Of a DNA stretch of 64,000 nucleotides, positions 42,638 to 51,326 are shown in pieces. Source of the stretch: Arthrobacter sp. Soil782 (GTDB lineage Bacteria > Actinomycetota > Actinomycetes > Actinomycetales > Micrococcaceae); contig NZ_LMSO01000001.1 of the NCBI RefSeq assembly GCF_001428435.1, positions 781,656 through 845,655 of the forward strand. The letters run 5' to 3'. Every line of letters begins with the position of its first letter. Position 1 is the first letter of the stretch. Under the pieces are notes generated by a model. It made no database searches and had not been told where the DNA came from. It was given only the letters and a program-made list of their open reading frames with translations. The position numbers and the translations under genes are program-made.

Positions 42638-42880
42638 GTGGCCGGTAACTTCGAAATTTTCAGGGACGCCGACAAGCTGTACCGCTTTCGCCTCATGGAT
42701 GAGCGAGGCGGCATTCTCGTAACCTCAGCCGGGTACGGACACAAAGGTGACGTGGTAACAGCCATAACCGCCGTCCGTGAGCATGCCGCCATGGGACATA
42801 TCCAGGATTGCTCCGACCCTGCCGCACGGGCGCCACGGGCGCGGCAAGTGCGGCAAGTGCGGCGTCGCGCTACCGCTTAG
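42638..42880 (+). CDS. DUF1508 (YegP-like) small protein
   Basis: The 80-residue protein begins AGNFEIFRDADKLYRFRLMD and has GGILVTSAGYGHKGDVVTAI, the DUF1508 fold. Start is GTG 42638 with GGAGGAAATA. The last 20 residues (ARAPRARQVRQVRRRATA) are not typical and are encoded by small direct repeats. The stop codon falls in a 17-bp duplicated unit that also supplies the stop of the convergent ArsR gene. Confidence 0.85.
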   Translation: MAGNFEIFRDADKLYRFRLMDERGGILVTSAGYGHKGDVVTAITAVREHAAMGHIQDCSDPAARAPRARQVRQVRRRATA

Positions 42881-42912
42881 TCTCGCTACGGTGCGAGTCT
42901 CGCTACGGTGTG
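42879..42912. repeat. 17-bp tandem direct repeat spanning two convergent stop codons
   Basis: Units AGTCTCGCTACGGTGCG (42879-42895) and AGTCTCGCTACGGTGTG (42896-42912) differ at one base. The first includes the end of the DUF1508 TAG stop; the second includes the TAG stop of ArsR. A 9-bp tandem repeat (GCAAGTGCG twice) lies just upstream at about 42844-42861. Confidence 0.85.
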
Positions 42913-43313
42913 GGAGCGGACTGCTGGGATTCCCTGGCTTCGACGGATTCCTGCGCAACCCACTCCGAAGTCCGCAACTGCTGCTGCGTAGACTCAAGGA
43001 CCTCGCCCAACAGCATCTTCGCCGTCGCCAGCAGGTCGGCGACACGCGGATAGGCCAAGCTGTAAAAGACTTGGCTGCCGCGCCGCTCGGACACAACAAG
43101 GTGGTGCGTCCGCAGCACGGAAAGGTGCTGGGAAAGGCGGGATGCTTCAACGCCCATATCCGCCATAAGATCCGTCACTGAGACGTCCCGCGACGCGGAG
43201 AGTATTTCAAGAACACGCACCCGTACGGGATGCGCCATGCCTTTGAACAGGTTCGCCTTCACCTCATAGAGGGGCCGGTGCGCTCCTGGAAATGCCTCCA
43301 AGAAAACCATCAT
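42903..43313 (-). CDS. ArsR-family HTH regulator
   Basis: The 136-residue regulator has LFKGMAHPVRVRVLEILSA, VSVTDLMADMGVEASRLSQHL (recognition region) and LRTHHLVVSERRGSQVFYSL (wing), the ArsR layout. It lacks the ELCVCDL cysteine motif of metal sensors, so a non-metal signal is likely. A polar Gln/Glu/Ser-rich tail follows. Its target is not evident; no transporter or efflux gene is adjacent. Start ATG 43313 (or the next Met). Confidence 0.88.
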   Translation of the reverse strand: MMVFLEAFPGAHRPLYEVKANLFKGMAHPVRVRVLEILSASRDVSVTDLMADMGVEASRLSQHLSVLRTHHLVVSERRGSQVFYSLAYPRVADLLATAKMLLGEVLESTQQQLRTSEWVAQESVEARESQQSAPTP

Positions 43314-43441
43314 CCTTTGCGAACATGGACCGGGACGATCACAGGATGACAGCCGGTTCAGAGAAGTGCCTCGCGGCGATCGCCTGGGCAGTTGAGGACT
43401 TCATCATACCGTCATATGCTACTCACCGGTAGCTTCTCCTG

Positions 43442-43657
43442 TTAGACGGATTCGTCTCCCACTGGTCCGCGCGGATAATCATCCTCACCGTAAACCGCCT
43501 GCGCCTGCTCGACGACGTCCGCCTCGTTAGCTTCGCGGGCCCCCGCCTCAAGCGGCTGCTCGCTCACGTCCTCGACGGAATCCTCACCAACTGCTTGTTG
43601 CTGCTCAATCCGGTCGGCATCATTTGCCGTCAACGGCTCATTGTCTTCGATCGACAC
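43442..43657 (-). CDS. Small acidic hypothetical protein
   Basis: A 71-residue protein, very acidic (Asp/Glu about one quarter), without hydrophobic segments, beginning SIEDNEPLTANDADRIEQQQ. I do not recognise the family. The start is GTG 43657 with AAGGAG seven bases before; the frame extends to 43705 but lacks a ribosome site there. It stands alone between ArsR and a divergent membrane protein. Confidence 0.6.
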   Translation of the reverse strand: MSIEDNEPLTANDADRIEQQQAVGEDSVEDVSEQPLEAGAREANEADVVEQAQAVYGEDDYPRGPVGDESV

Positions 43658-43824
43658 GTCTGACTCCTTCCTAAGGGGAGACTTGCACACAACGATCATA
43701 AGCATGCTTGCTTTCTTTGGAAAGAGACGGAGAAAGTGGTCCGCAAACCGTCTGTCGGGATGAAAAGGTTGATGCCGAAGGAGGACGATAGCCGCGGTCC
43801 ATCGGGTGTTGGTAGGTTGAATTC

Positions 43825-44601
43825 ATGGGGAGCGCGAGCCAGAGAACAGACGATACGCACGCAGACACCGACACAGCCAAACGCCGTCGCAAGGTTTGGG
43901 CGGTCTTCCTTCTCCCGCTTGCAATCACCGGCATTTTCTTCGCTGTCGGTGTCTCGCGGTATGCGGCGATGCCGGAGGTCATTCCTACTCATTGGGGACC
44001 CGATGGAACCCCTGATGCCCACAGCGACAAGTCTTTCTGGTCTGTCTTCAGCCCGCTGCTGATCGGCCCGGGCGCGGCGATCTTCTTCGCTTTCGCCGCG
44101 CTGGCCACCTCGGCGCTGGCGCTGGAATCGCCGGAGCCAACGCTATGGCGGAAATACCAGCGGGAAGGGTCCTACCGCGCCAATATTTTTATACTCGGCC
44201 TCATCGCCGCCCTCATTGCGCTGCTGATCGGCACCGTGTGCGTGGCCGCGTGGAGGGGAGTGGGTTCGTTCGAGCCGTGGCCGGTGGCCGTTTTCGTCGT
44301 CGTCGTTCTTGGCATCATCCTCGTTGGCTACCCGGCCGGGCAACGCTGGGCGCGCCGTCATGCAAGAGACGCAGGGGTGCAACCAAGCCCTGAGGAGATT
44401 GTGGAGGATGAGAAGTGGGTGGCAGGTGGACTGTACCGCGACGCCGATGATCCGCGCGTCCTTGTGCCGAAGCGTGATGGCCAGGGAGTAGGAACCACTC
44501 TGAACATCGGGAGCGCTGCGGGCAAGGCCGTGGCCACGGCTCTGCTCGTTCTGGTTCTGGCCGTACCGGTTGGCCTCACCATTGCGGCGCTGTTCAATTG
44601 A
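43825..44601 (+). CDS. DUF1648 domain membrane protein
   Basis: The 258-residue protein has a DUF1648 segment (VSRYAAMPEVIPTHWGPDGTPD near 43-65) of SdpI-like membrane proteins, about six transmembrane helices, and a soluble loop (QPSPEEIVEDEKWVAGGLYR) like DUF5808 before the last helix. SdpI relatives act in immunity or signalling, but function here is unknown. ATG 43825 follows a weak ribosome site. It is 7 bases upstream of the GNAT gene. Confidence 0.85.
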   Translation: MGSASQRTDDTHADTDTAKRRRKVWAVFLLPLAITGIFFAVGVSRYAAMPEVIPTHWGPDGTPDAHSDKSFWSVFSPLLIGPGAAIFFAFAALATSALALESPEPTLWRKYQREGSYRANIFILGLIAALIALLIGTVCVAAWRGVGSFEPWPVAVFVVVVLGIILVGYPAGQRWARRHARDAGVQPSPEEIVEDEKWVAGGLYRDADDPRVLVPKRDGQGVGTTLNIGSAAGKAVATALLVLVLAVPVGLTIAALFN

Positions 44602-44608
44602 GGAGCGG

Positions 44609-45151
44609 ATGAACCCCAAGAACGCAGTCCTCCGGCGCTGGACGCCCGACGACGCCGGTGCCCTCCACCGCGCCGTAGCCTGCAGCGATGACTTACGCAT
44701 CCAATTCGGGCAGCAGGATCTCGCTACCCACGACGCCTGCAGACGGTACATCGAAAACCAGCTGGCAGTCGAAAGCGCTTCAGCCCGCCATTTCGCAGTA
44801 GCGGTCGACGGCGTAGCGGTCGGCGATGTCGGCATCAGCTCAATGGAGTTCAATCACGGCACGGCCTGGGTCTCCTACTGGATGAGCACCGAGTTCCGCG
44901 GACGGGGACTCATCACCAGAGGTCTCGCGGCGGCGTCGGAATGGGCATTTTCCGAAAGCCTGTTCCGGTTGGAGCTGGGGCACCGAGTCAATAACCCTGC
45001 CTCGTGCCGGGTAGCAACGCGCGCCGGATTCCAGGCGGAGGGAGTTGAGCGCTCGAAACTGCGTTACGGTGTTGAACGCTACGACGTGGAGACGCACGCC
45101 CGCCTGGCGACTGACCGTTCACCGGATGATATCGAGCCGCTTCCCCGGTGA
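44609..45151 (+). CDS. GNAT family acetyltransferase (RimJ/RimL-like)
   Basis: The 180-residue protein has LRRWTPDDAGALHRAV, VGDVGISSMEF, the acetyl-CoA loop EFRGRGLITRGLAA near residue 100, and LELGHRVNNPASCRVATRAGFQAEG, typical of RimJ/RimL N-acetyltransferases that modify proteins or small molecules. Start is ATG 44609 with GAGGAG before it; a longer frame from 44570 lies in the DUF1648 gene. An inverted repeat immediately follows the stop. Confidence 0.9.
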   Translation: MNPKNAVLRRWTPDDAGALHRAVACSDDLRIQFGQQDLATHDACRRYIENQLAVESASARHFAVAVDGVAVGDVGISSMEFNHGTAWVSYWMSTEFRGRGLITRGLAAASEWAFSESLFRLELGHRVNNPASCRVATRAGFQAEGVERSKLRYGVERYDVETHARLATDRSPDDIEPLPR

Positions 45152-45171
45152 ACTCAATGCGAGGATTGAGT
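45152..45171. promoter_or_regulatory. Inverted repeat ACTCAAT-6-ATTGAGT upstream of the GH4 gene
   Basis: Perfect 7-bp arms with a 6-base spacer, directly after the GNAT stop and 35-54 bases before the GH4 start. Short AT-rich arms suggest a regulator site rather than a terminator; the regulator is unknown. Confidence 0.4.
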
Positions 45172-45205
45172 CCAGAAGCTCGCGCATCGCATGGAAGGGA
45201 TGACC

Positions 45206-46477
45206 ATGAAAGTTGCTGTTGTTGGGGGCGGGTCGACCTATACGCCCGAGCTCGTGGATGGCTTCGCCCGCCTCCGGGAGATGCTGCCCATCGAAGAGCT
45301 CTGGCTGGTTGATCCCGACGGGTCGAGGCTCGAGCTGGTATCAGGTCTTTCCCGCCGCATCTTCTCGAGGGCGGGACATCCGGGCCAAATTCGGACCACT
45401 TCCAGTGTGGAGGAGGGGGTCAGCGACGCCGACGTCGTTCTCCTGCAATTGCGCATCGGCGGGCAGGCCGCACGCCATGGCGACGAGACGTTTCCCCATG
45501 AAGCCTGCTGTGTGGGGCAGGAGACCACCGGCCCCGGCGGGTTCGCCAAGGCGCTGCGGACCGTGCCTGTGGTACTTCAAATCGCTGAAATCATCCGCGA
45601 GAAGGCGAAGCCGAATGCGTGGATTATCGATTTCACGAATCCGGTCGGGATAGTGACGCGCGCGCTTTTGCAGGCCGGTCACCGGGCTGTGGGGCTGTGC
45701 AACGTGGCCATCGGTTTCCAGCGTCGGTTCGCAGCGCTCCTCGACGCTGATTTCAGCAAGATTTCCCTACATCATGTGGGCCTCAATCACCTCACCTGGG
45801 AACTGGGCGTCAACCTGAAAACGGATGGCGGCTCCGTGAACGTCCTCCCGCGAATCCTCGGAGAACATCTCGAGGAAGTGGCGCGGGAGGTGCAGCTACC
45901 ACCCGCCTTGTTGTCTCTGCAGCAGGCTGTGCCGTCCTACTACTTGCGGTACTTCTACGTCCACGACGAGGTGCTCCGGGACCAGCTGAGCCAGCCGTCC
46001 CGGGCGCAGGCTGTCATGGAGGTTGAAGATGCGCTGCTGAGAAAGTACGCGGACCCGGCGCTGGACATCAAACCGGAGGAACTGTCCCTGAGGGGCGGCG
46101 CCTTCTATTCCGAAGCAGCGGTTGACCTCATGTCGTCGCTGATCTCGGGGCGGGGCGATGTTCAGGTTGTCAATATCCGCAATGACGGCACGCTGCCTTT
46201 CCTGCCGGACGATCACGTGATCGAGGTCCCTGCCGTCATTCAGTCCGGTGGGATGACTGTGACTCCGATCGGCACGCTGCCGGAGGAGATAGCCGGGTTG
46301 ATCAGCCACGTGGCGTCCTACGAGCGGCTGGCCCTCGACGCCGCACTGCACGGCGGTAGGGAGCGGGTGCTCAAGGCGATGCTCGCCCATCCGCTGGTTG
46401 GCCAGTTCGACAAGGCGGAGAAGCTCACCGATGCACTGCTTGCCGCCAACCGTGAGCACCTGGCGTGGGCCCGTTGA
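45206..46477 (+). CDS. GH4 glycosidase, probable 6-phospho-beta-glucosidase
   Basis: The 423-residue NAD- and Mn-dependent enzyme begins KVAVVGGGSTYTPELVDGF (NAD loop), has FTNPVGIVT near 143, and the metal ligands Cys165 in GLCNVAIG and His195 in HVGLNHLTW. The CN motif fits 6-phospho-beta-glucosidases (LicH/BglT-like) rather than alpha-galactosidases (CHSVQ). The start is ATG 45206 with GGAAGGG before it; earlier in-frame ATGs at 45191 and 45200 are less well placed. GH4 substrates of this type are phosphorylated disaccharides, normally from PTS, but no PTS gene is in the window; a kinase gene overlaps its end. Confidence 0.9.
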   Translation: MKVAVVGGGSTYTPELVDGFARLREMLPIEELWLVDPDGSRLELVSGLSRRIFSRAGHPGQIRTTSSVEEGVSDADVVLLQLRIGGQAARHGDETFPHEACCVGQETTGPGGFAKALRTVPVVLQIAEIIREKAKPNAWIIDFTNPVGIVTRALLQAGHRAVGLCNVAIGFQRRFAALLDADFSKISLHHVGLNHLTWELGVNLKTDGGSVNVLPRILGEHLEEVAREVQLPPALLSLQQAVPSYYLRYFYVHDEVLRDQLSQPSRAQAVMEVEDALLRKYADPALDIKPEELSLRGGAFYSEAAVDLMSSLISGRGDVQVVNIRNDGTLPFLPDDHVIEVPAVIQSGGMTVTPIGTLPEEIAGLISHVASYERLALDAALHGGRERVLKAMLAHPLVGQFDKAEKLTDALLAANREHLAWAR

Positions 46478-47532
46478 ATCAGCCCGGCTGCCCTGTTGTT
46501 ATAGCGGTTGACGGCGGCGGTTCGAAGACGGACCTTGCAGTGCTCTCGGTTGAGGGCGAGGTGGTCTTTCACGCGCGTGGCGGTGGCGCGAATCCCCAGA
46601 CGGTGGGCCTCGACGCATCTGTCGCGGTGGTCCGGGCGCTTGCTGCCGAGGCGATGGCGGTTATCGGGAACCGACCGCTGCTGCAGACAAGCGTCTATCT
46701 CGCCGGTATGGACCTCCCGGTCGAGATTGAGGAATTCTCCTCGGCCATCGCCCAAGATGACTGGGCGGGAGGAGCAGGCGGTAGACGAGCGTTCGTCGAC
46801 AATGACCTCTTTGCCCTCCTCAGGTCCGGAACCGACAGCCCGGACGCCGTCGCGGTTGTCTGTGGGACCGGAATCAACGCAGTGGGAGTGAGAGCTGACG
46901 GCCGGACGGCACGGTTTCCCGCCCTTGGTCTGCTGTCCGGAGATTGGGGCGGCGGAGGGGACCTCGGCGCGGCTGCACTGTGGCACGCGGCCAGGGCAGA
47001 AGACGGCAGGGGGCCACGAACGTCCCTGGCCGAACTGGTTCCGGCGGCCTACAACCTGCCGTCCGTGCGCGAAGTCATCGAAGCCATCCACCTCGGGCGA
47101 ATCCCCGCACGTTCGGTTGCTGACCTCACTCCACTTCTGTTCACAGCCTCGACAACCGGCGATGACGTCGCCGCATCAGTGGTTGACCGCCAAGCCGATG
47201 AGATTGTTGTCCTGGCGGTCACTGCGCTTCGGCGTCTCGATCTGCTGGACGCTCCGGTGCCGGTCGTTCTGGGCGGAGGGGTCCTTGCTGCGAATGACAG
47301 CCGGCTCCTCACCAGGATCGGGTCAGGTCTGGAGGAGCAGGCACCCCGCACCCACCTGCACTTGGTGACCGCTCCCCCGATCGTGGGAGCGGGCCTTCTG
47401 GCGCTCGAAGTGGCCGGTGCGGAGGCGGACGCATTGGCCCGCGCACGGTCAGCTCTCGAGGGTTCCTCCGGGAAACCGCACGTCGGCTCATCACTCCGGG
47501 TCCCTGACTGGCACAACGAGGAGACGTCTTGA
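46465..47532 (+). CDS. BadF/BadG/BcrA/BcrD ATPase family sugar kinase (N-acetylglucosamine-kinase-like)
   Basis: The 355-residue ASKHA-fold kinase has PVVIAVDGGGSKTDLAVLS (phosphate 1), VDNDLFALLRSG, AVVCGTGINAVGV (phosphate 2 and Gly-rich), GLLSGDWGGGGDLG, and VPVVLGGGVLAAND (adenosine). This is the arrangement of NAGK-type sugar kinases. GTG 46465 or TTG 46474 may be the start; the latter overlaps the GH4 stop as TTGA. Tight overlap with the GH4 gene suggests it supplies the phosphorylated substrate or acts on the released sugar (inference). Confidence 0.85.
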   Translation: MGPLNQPGCPVVIAVDGGGSKTDLAVLSVEGEVVFHARGGGANPQTVGLDASVAVVRALAAEAMAVIGNRPLLQTSVYLAGMDLPVEIEEFSSAIAQDDWAGGAGGRRAFVDNDLFALLRSGTDSPDAVAVVCGTGINAVGVRADGRTARFPALGLLSGDWGGGGDLGAAALWHAARAEDGRGPRTSLAELVPAAYNLPSVREVIEAIHLGRIPARSVADLTPLLFTASTTGDDVAASVVDRQADEIVVLAVTALRRLDLLDAPVPVVLGGGVLAANDSRLLTRIGSGLEEQAPRTHLHLVTAPPIVGAGLLALEVAGAEADALARARSALEGSSGKPHVGSSLRVPDWHNEETS

Positions 47533-47663
47533 GCGCGGGGGCAGGACGCTGGTAGCCCGACACTTACCGGTGGCACGCACGCGGCTCTAACATCGATCGG
47601 TAACATTACCTCAGCTTGGCGAGGCTCTCACCTTTGAGGTTGAGCTCTCGTAGCGGCGCCCGG

Positions 47664-48740
47664 CTACACCGTGATCTGGTCGCTCCCGTACCGGATGCCG
47701 ACCTGCCCGCGCACGTCGTCGAGAAGCTCCATCGTGGCAACCGAGTCAGCCCACGGCATGGTGGGGCTTTCGGTCAGTCCGTCCTGGATGCACCGGGTGA
47801 CTTCGCGCAGCTGGTACACATAGTTGCTTCCCACCTGGCCGAAGGATTCGACGCGGGATCGTCCGTCCGTCGTCGTAATGGTGAGGTCGGAAGGATTGCA
47901 CTGTGGGGTGGAGGCAGTCAGCCAGCCTGCGTTTCCGCTCACCGTAGCGGTGCCGGGACAGGCGGCAACGATCGAGGTGATCAGTTGGGCGTTCGCCCCG
48001 TTCGCATAGGCAAGCGTCAGGGCGTTGCGCATGTCCACGCCGTCGTCAGTGAGTGTTGCTTGCGCCGCGACGCCGGTAGGAACCCCCAGCGCTCCGAGCG
48101 CCCACGTCAGCGGGTAGACCGCGAGATCCAACAGCGCGCCGCCGCCGGCAGCCGGATCCCACAGGCGTGAGTTACGGTCATAAGCGGACACGAAACCCAG
48201 GTCCGCCTGTACCCACTGAACCTCGCCCAACTCCCCGGAGGCAATGATGTCCCACGCCCGGTTGATGCTCGGCAGGAAACGCGTCCAGACCGCTTCCATC
48301 AGGAACACGCCGTTGGCCGCAGCAACTTCGGCGAGCGCCCGGGCTTCCGCAGCGTTGACGGTGAAAGGCTTCTCGCACAGGACGTGCTTGCCTGCGGCCA
48401 GGGCCGCTTCCGCCACCTCGCGGTGCTGGCTATGCGGCGTGGCAACGTAGACCACGTCCACATCCGGGTCATTGAACAACTGCTGGTAACCGCTCACGCC
48501 CTTCGTGTCGAAGTAGCTGGTTGCGAAGCCGAAGTCGGCGGCGAAGCCGGTAGCATTCGCTTCACTGCGGGAGCTCACCGCGTGCAGCACTGAGTCTTCC
48601 AGTAGCGCCAGGTCTGCAGTAACCCGTCGGGCTATGGTTCCCGGGGCCACGACGCCCCAGCGCAGGTTCTTCCCGGTGGCTTTCAGCGGGTCAGCTCCGG
48701 GCTCAGCGCAGGGCGGAACGGGCAGGATGTGTTGGCGCAT
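47664..48740 (-). CDS. Gfo/Idh/MocA family oxidoreductase, dehydrogenase-like
   Basis: The 358-residue enzyme has RWGVVAPGTIARRVTADL (Rossmann), VVYVATPHSQHREVAEAALAAG, HVLCEKPFTVNAAEARAL (EKP motif) and DPAAGGGALLDLAVYPLTWA. This pattern is closest to dihydrodiol/glucose-fructose oxidoreductase-like members, and it differs from the two rhamnose-locus paralogues. ATG 48740 follows AAGGAAACCC. It is the last gene of the beta-glucoside operon, 16 bases after the LacI gene; it may act on the released aglycon or sugar. Confidence 0.92.
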   Translation of the reverse strand: MRQHILPVPPCAEPGADPLKATGKNLRWGVVAPGTIARRVTADLALLEDSVLHAVSSRSEANATGFAADFGFATSYFDTKGVSGYQQLFNDPDVDVVYVATPHSQHREVAEAALAAGKHVLCEKPFTVNAAEARALAEVAAANGVFLMEAVWTRFLPSINRAWDIIASGELGEVQWVQADLGFVSAYDRNSRLWDPAAGGGALLDLAVYPLTWALGALGVPTGVAAQATLTDDGVDMRNALTLAYANGANAQLITSIVAACPGTATVSGNAGWLTASTPQCNPSDLTITTTDGRSRVESFGQVGSNYVYQLREVTRCIQDGLTESPTMPWADSVATMELLDDVRGQVGIRYGSDQITV

Positions 48741-48756
48741 GGGTTTCCTTGGAAGG

Positions 48757-49782
48757 TTAGGCGGAGTCCCTGACCACCAGCGAGGTGGGCAGCAGGTTCA
48801 CGCGGTCCGCCGGCTCCCCCTCGATCAGTGCGAGGAGGATCTCGGCCATCCGGTGTCCCATTTCGACGATGGGGTGGTGAATGGTAGTCAGGGCGGGCGT
48901 TACGGAGGTGGCAAAGGAGTCATCATCGAAGCCGACGACGGCGATGTCCGCCGGGATGCGGATGTTCCGGTCGGTGAGCACCGAGCAGGCACCGGCCGCC
49001 ATCTGGTCGTTGGCCGCAAAGAGCCCGTCGATCCGTTGCCCGCGGTCCAGGAGCCGCCGCATCGCCTCCCTGCCGGAAGCCTGCGTGAAGTCGCCGACTT
49101 CCACCAGCGAGGTGTCCAGCCGAGCTGATCGCAGGGCAGTCTCCCAGCCGCGCAGCCGGTCGATCCCCGGGTACATGTCCTGCGGACCGGCGATGGTGGC
49201 GATGGAGGTGCGTCCGGCGTCAACCAGGTGTTGTGCGGCGCGTGCCGCAGCGGCCTGGTTGTTCACCTCGACGTAGTAGCTGTCACCCTCACCCCGGAAA
49301 GGACGTCCCGCGAAGACCACGGGGAGCGAATCGCTGATTCTCGTCCAGGAGTGGTCCCCGCTGTGGTGGGAGACCACCAGCGCACCGTCAACGTTCCCGC
49401 CCAACAGGTAGCTTCTGGTCTTTTCAGGCCTTGCTTCAGACGAGACGATCAGGTTCAGCGTGTACTTCGTCTCCACCAGCGTTTGCGCGATGCTTTCCAC
49501 CAGGGTGGCGAAGAACGGGTCGGCAAACACTTTCGAGGTGGACTCCGGAACCACCACTGCAACCGAGTTGGTTCGCCTGCTCGCAAGCGAACGGGCAGCG
49601 CGGTTGGGAATGTAGTTCAGTGTGGAGATGGCGCTCTGGACGGACTTCACAATGTCCGGGTCAACGTTCGGTGCATCGTTGACCACCCGGGACACCGTTG
49701 ATCGTGAGACGCCAGCCAGCGCGGCCACCATTTCGAGGGTCGGCGCGGGCCGCGACCGGCTTGCGTCTGTCTTCACAATCAT
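48757..49782 (-). CDS. LacI-family regulator of the beta-glucoside operon
   Basis: The 341-residue regulator has the helix-turn-helix TLEMVAALAGVSRSTVSRVV (15-34), the hinge AARSLASRRTNSVAVVV, and an effector domain with LVVSHHSGDHSW, VNNQAAAARAAQHLV and LFAANDQMAAGA. It is encoded within the operon it probably controls, fifth of six genes. The start may be ATG 49782 or GTG 49776; the latter has CGGAG at a better spacing. The palindromes at 54853 and 54910 are the likely binding sites. Confidence 0.93.
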   Translation of the reverse strand: MIVKTDASRSRPAPTLEMVAALAGVSRSTVSRVVNDAPNVDPDIVKSVQSAISTLNYIPNRAARSLASRRTNSVAVVVPESTSKVFADPFFATLVESIAQTLVETKYTLNLIVSSEARPEKTRSYLLGGNVDGALVVSHHSGDHSWTRISDSLPVVFAGRPFRGEGDSYYVEVNNQAAAARAAQHLVDAGRTSIATIAGPQDMYPGIDRLRGWETALRSARLDTSLVEVGDFTQASGREAMRRLLDRGQRIDGLFAANDQMAAGACSVLTDRNIRIPADIAVVGFDDDSFATSVTPALTTIHHPIVEMGHRMAEILLALIEGEPADRVNLLPTSLVVRDSA

Positions 49783-49826
49783 CTCCGTGCATGGTGCTGG
49801 AACCTGTGGGTCCAGTCTAGGTTGGC

Positions 49827-51326
49827 TCAGGCTCCTGACGGCGTGAGCACCTGCACCCTCGACTGTTCCACCTCCCCATTGGCCCTCGCGGAGCTGATCA
49901 GCTGCCGGTAGGCATGGCCGCTGTCCTTGATGGTCCGTTCAAAGGAGTTGTAATCCACCCGGACAATCCCGAAGCGCTTGCCATAGCCCCACGACCATTC
50001 GAAGTTGTCGAGCAGGGACCAGACGAAGTAGCCGCGGACGTCCGCGCCGGCATCGATTGCCTCACCGACGGCGGCAATGTGGTCGAGTACGAACGCGGTT
50101 CGCTCGGTATCATGCACCGCGCCGTCGCTGCTCACGACGTCGTCGTAGGCTGCACCGTTCTCCGTCACGTACAGCGGTGGGAGGGTTGGGTACTCCTCGC
50201 CGAGGCGGACCAGCAGTTTCCGGAGCCCGTCCGGGTTCACTTCCCAGTTCATCGCCGTGCGCGGCAGGCCGCGGCTGGGGAAGGCGATGTCCTCAGAGCC
50301 GATCCAGCATGAGGACGTCTTGCGGGTGGTGCCGCCGGAGTGGCCGTCGCCGCCCTCGGTCGGGTGACCGCTGATGAGGTCATCGTGGTAGTGGTTGACC
50401 CCGAGGAAGTCGATCGGAGTGCCGATGATTTCCAGGTCACCGAACTGGATGACGTCCCGGATGCCGAACTGCTCGAGGTCCGCGAGGGTGTCTTCGGGGT
50501 ACACCCCGCGCAGGATCGGGTCGAGGAAGATCCGGTTCTGCAGGGAGTCGAACCGGCGCGCGGCATCGAGATCGATGGGGTCCGCCGGGTCCTTCGGAAT
50601 TGAATTGCTCAGGTTCAGCGTGATGCCGATCTGCTCGGCCCCCCGAGAGCGCAGAGTGTTGACGGCGAGGCCGTGCGCGAGGTGCTGGTGGTGAATAGCG
50701 GCAACGGCAGCTCTCGGTTCCTGCCGGCCCGGCGCATGCACTCCGGCAGCGTACCCAAGCAGGGAGGAGCAGAAGGGTTCGTTGAAGGTCGTCCAGTGCT
50801 GCACCCGGTCGCCCAGCGCCGAATAGACGTCATTCGCGTAGTCCACAAAGCGGTACGCAGTGTCCCGGTTGGCCCAGCCGCCCTTCTCCTCGAGGGCCTG
50901 CGGCAGGTCCCAGTGGTAGAGGGTCAGCCAGGGGAGGATCCCGGCGTCGAGCAGTTCATCCACCAACCGGGAGTAGAAGTCCAGGCCTTCCAGGTTTGGC
51001 CCGCGGTCCCCCGGCCGGACGCGCGCCCAGCTGGTGGAGAACCGGTAGGAGCCCAGCCCGAGCTCCTTCATGATGCGGACGTCTTCGGGCATGCGGTCAT
51101 AGTGCTGGACCGCGTCCTTCAAAGTGTCGCCGTGGGCAATAGCCCCGGGCACACGGGCGAAGGCGTCCCAGACGGAATCTTCCTTGCCGCCCTGGTGGCT
51201 TGCTCCTTCAACCTGCGCTGCTGCAGTGGCTGATCCCCAGAGGAACCCCTCCGGCCAGGTTCTGGTCGCGCTTCCTGACACGGGTTCACCGCTGATGGGT
51301 AGGGGGCGGGTTGCGTCGAGTGGCAT
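49827..51326 (-). CDS. GH1 beta-glucosidase
   Basis: The 499-residue cytoplasmic enzyme shows GH1 features: FLWGSATAAAQVEGA near 28, acid/base Glu183 in WTTFNEPF, NHYHDDLISG near 311, and nucleophile Glu389 in LYVTENGAAY. GH1 enzymes hydrolyse cellobiose and aryl beta-glucosides and some galactosides. The first 22 residues are extra and polar. The ATG at 51326 overlaps the upstream permease stop as TAATG, so it is translated together with the importer that presumably supplies its substrate. Confidence 0.95.
   Translation of the reverse strand: MPLDATRPLPISGEPVSGSATRTWPEGFLWGSATAAAQVEGASHQGGKEDSVWDAFARVPGAIAHGDTLKDAVQHYDRMPEDVRIMKELGLGSYRFSTSWARVRPGDRGPNLEGLDFYSRLVDELLDAGILPWLTLYHWDLPQALEEKGGWANRDTAYRFVDYANDVYSALGDRVQHWTTFNEPFCSSLLGYAAGVHAPGRQEPRAAVAAIHHQHLAHGLAVNTLRSRGAEQIGITLNLSNSIPKDPADPIDLDAARRFDSLQNRIFLDPILRGVYPEDTLADLEQFGIRDVIQFGDLEIIGTPIDFLGVNHYHDDLISGHPTEGGDGHSGGTTRKTSSCWIGSEDIAFPSRGLPRTAMNWEVNPDGLRKLLVRLGEEYPTLPPLYVTENGAAYDDVVSSDGAVHDTERTAFVLDHIAAVGEAIDAGADVRGYFVWSLLDNFEWSWGYGKRFGIVRVDYNSFERTIKDSGHAYRQLISSARANGEVEQSRVQVLTPSGA

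Noticed and set aside
42838-42912. Clustered short direct repeats considered as a CRISPR array
   Set aside because: Only two tandem units without spacers, no cas genes; they are slippage repeats at a gene junction.
44143-44853. 236-codon minus-strand frame over the DUF1648 and GNAT genes
   Set aside because: Antisense to two genes with clear domains.
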